Assembly (NCBI GenBank): GCA_030998015.1
Contig: JARWMV010000249.1
Span: 620,001-684,000, forward strand
Direction of reading: 5' to 3'
Source of the DNA: Ceratorhiza oryzae-sativae
Lineage: Eukaryota > Basidiomycota > Agaricomycetes > Cantharellales > Ceratobasidiaceae
Length of the DNA: 64,000 bases
Shown: one piece after another, positions 62,520 through 64,000 of the stretch
How the letters are laid out: each line of letters starts with the position of its first letter
Numbering within the stretch: position 1 is the stretch's first letter
Program-made: the position numbers and the translations under genes
Notes under the pieces: generated by a model
What the model was told of the DNA's origin: nothing
Databases searched by the model: none
Seen by the model: the letters and a program-made list of their open reading frames with translations, nothing else

Positions 62520-64000
62520 ATGAATACCCCACACTTCCCAGCCAGACGCCCCAGCAAACGACCACAACGACCACAGCACAATGGGCGGCACCCACCACGA
62601 ACACGTTCACAACGGCCATTCCACGGCGCACACGACCATGGCGCGGCCTCGTCGTATCCGGAACTCAATTACGGAGTTGGTGAGCTCTGACCGTTGTCCT
62701 GTCATTTGCCGCACTAATTAAGTCATTCTAGGAAATAAATGGATGAAGAACTTGACAAAAGATCGCGTCAACAAGTTTACCGGCAAGTAGCCACAGTTCT
62801 AGGCCCGGTTCGGCTTGTCTGACATCCCCCAGATGGGAGTTACGCGTCACTGAACCTTCCGGCTCTCATGTTTACCCACCGCATCGACGATGCCGATCAC
62901 GTCAAGCTCCAGGTTTGGTCAGCTCCCGGCCGCACAAAGCCCTCGTTTGAAGAGGCAATGAAGCAAGAGTTTCGTCCTGCACAAAAGGGCCAGCAATTTG
63001 GTCCGAGCTGTACGTTACCTAATAATGTCGTCAAAGCATCTACCGTGGACACTAACTTAACCTTTTCGTACAGGGGTACGATCTCATTAATGCTTGCCTA
63101 CCAAATTGACTAACGATCGTCCAGACCAATCACTGGTGGAAGGTCACCGTAAAGATACCCGCCGAGTGGGAAAAATATGAGCGTGTACAATGTACGCCGT
63201 TCATCCTCCTCGCTACCTCATATGAACTCACCGCGTCCCAGTCGAGTTCGATCCTGGCTGTGAGGCCATGATCTTCACCACATCCGGCGTCCCCCTGCAA
63301 GGCATCACTGGCGGATACGACGGGGATCGCCGAGTCGAGTTTATCCTCGACAAGACGAAGCGAGAATATAGCTTCGTGATCGAGAGCAGCTGCAACGGGA
63401 TGTTTGGAATTAGCGGAATCGCGCCTCCGGATGTGAGTTTTGTTGCCGCGCTGTAAAACTTGACTAACCATCTATGCAGCAAAACCGATATTTCACGTTA
63501 GCCTCCGCGGACTTGGTTGTTCCGAATCAGGATGCATGGCACCTGTTTTGGGATTATACCACCTTGCGGGAAATTATTGACAACCTTCCTGGGAACTCTC
63601 CGTTGCAAAATCTTGCACTCAAGACTGCCAACGAGATCATGAACGTGTTCGATGTTAACGACCCTGTTTGTCCCTCCCGGATGTTCCAGATTCGCCCACT
63701 TAGATGTCGCTTTTTAGGATACTGTCGCTAAATGTCGTCAACTGGCTGAAAAAGTCTTCGGGTCCGGGTGGGCTGGAGAAGGCGCCGACATTTACAAGCT
63801 TAGGAACGACGGAAAAGGCCCCGACCGTGAGCAAGTATGGGGCATAGGACATTGTGAGTTGAGCCTGTCCGACAGTATCCCTTCCAATTCAATATGTTCT
63901 AGGCCATATCGATACCGCATGGCTGTGGCCGTACAGCGTCACCCAACAAAAGGTTGCGCGGTCATGGTCCACTCAGGTGGACCTGATGAACCGATATCCA
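62520..64000 (+). CDS. AMS1: GH38 alpha-mannosidase, 5' part
   Basis: Vacuolar/cytosolic type alpha-mannosidase (Ams1-like), which trims mannose from free oligosaccharides. It runs off the right edge. Exons: 62520-62679, 62732-62782, 62833-63009, 63074-63075 (2 nt), 63125-63191, 63242-63432, 63480-about 63665, about 63720-63855 and 63902 onward. Motifs: [74 protein letters not shown] and the zinc-binding [19 protein letters not shown]. The intron after 62782 is GC-AG (accg|gcaagt). The ATG at 62520 is in frame with the rest. The ATG at 62581 ([13 protein letters not shown]) has a better context, but its frame needs one extra base before [12 protein letters not shown]. The gene symbol is by family resemblance only. 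Confidence 0.85.
63074..63075 (+). other. 2-nt microexon of the alpha-mannosidase
   Basis: GG between tcgtacag and gtacgatc. With the T that ends the previous exon it makes the Trp codon of SWTNHWW. Both flanking introns (64 and 49 nt) have ACTAAC-type branch sites. A single intron across both would give the wrong frame. Confidence 0.75.

Overview
This is a stretch of fungal nuclear genome. Genes are single, lie on both strands, and are cut by many 45-70 nt GT-AG introns with CTAAC/CTGAY-like branch sites. The protein types (YML020W-like hydrolase, GEK-type kinase, caspase-like protease, NOC2, DCN1, MPP6, IMP1, ERCC6L2-like helicase) and the density of tiny exons point to a basidiomycete, most likely an agaricomycete of the Rhizoctonia/Ceratobasidium kind. 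That placement is inferred from remembered family features; no search was run. I see no bacterial, viral or plasmid genes, no tRNA or rRNA, and no CRISPR array.

Layout. 1-1551: 3' part of an IML2/TPR39-like gene (+). 1552-5879: gene-poor, low-complexity. 5880-9016: divergent pair, an unknown conserved protein (-) and an aldo/keto reductase (+). 10896-21961: one very large gene (-), a YML020W-like alpha/beta hydrolase, cut by an intron or insertion of about 6 kb. 23947-25601: a caspase-like protease gene of about 14 exons (-) that simple ORF scanning misses. 26210-29037: unknown hydrophilic protein (+). 29594-32311: JmjC oxygenase and IMP1 peptidase (both -). 32541-33942: pantothenate synthetase (+). 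34621-37382: divergent pair, an unknown protein (-) and the neddylation factor DCN1 (+). 37712-41319: GH3 beta-glucosidase with several frame breaks (+). 41946-46426: SNF2/ERCC6L2-like helicase (-). 46648-49390: ribosome-assembly factor NOC2 (+). 49674-53858: DHA2-type MFS transporter (+). 54343-58164: GEK-type AGC kinase (-). 58165-61617: gene-poor. 61618-62445: exosome cofactor MPP6 (-). 62520-64000: 5' part of a GH38 alpha-mannosidase (+).

The genes are mostly housekeeping and do not form an obvious cluster. The striking biology is in their architecture. There are exons of 1, 2, 5, 10, 11 and 12 nt whose inclusion is needed to keep conserved motifs in frame. At least five introns begin with GC instead of GT. 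One conserved gene carries a ~6 kb intron or insertion. A second theme is single-base frame breaks, often beside homopolymers, in conserved genes including the normally essential NOC2. These look more like base-calling or assembly errors than gene decay, and they limit how far any one gene model here can be trusted.
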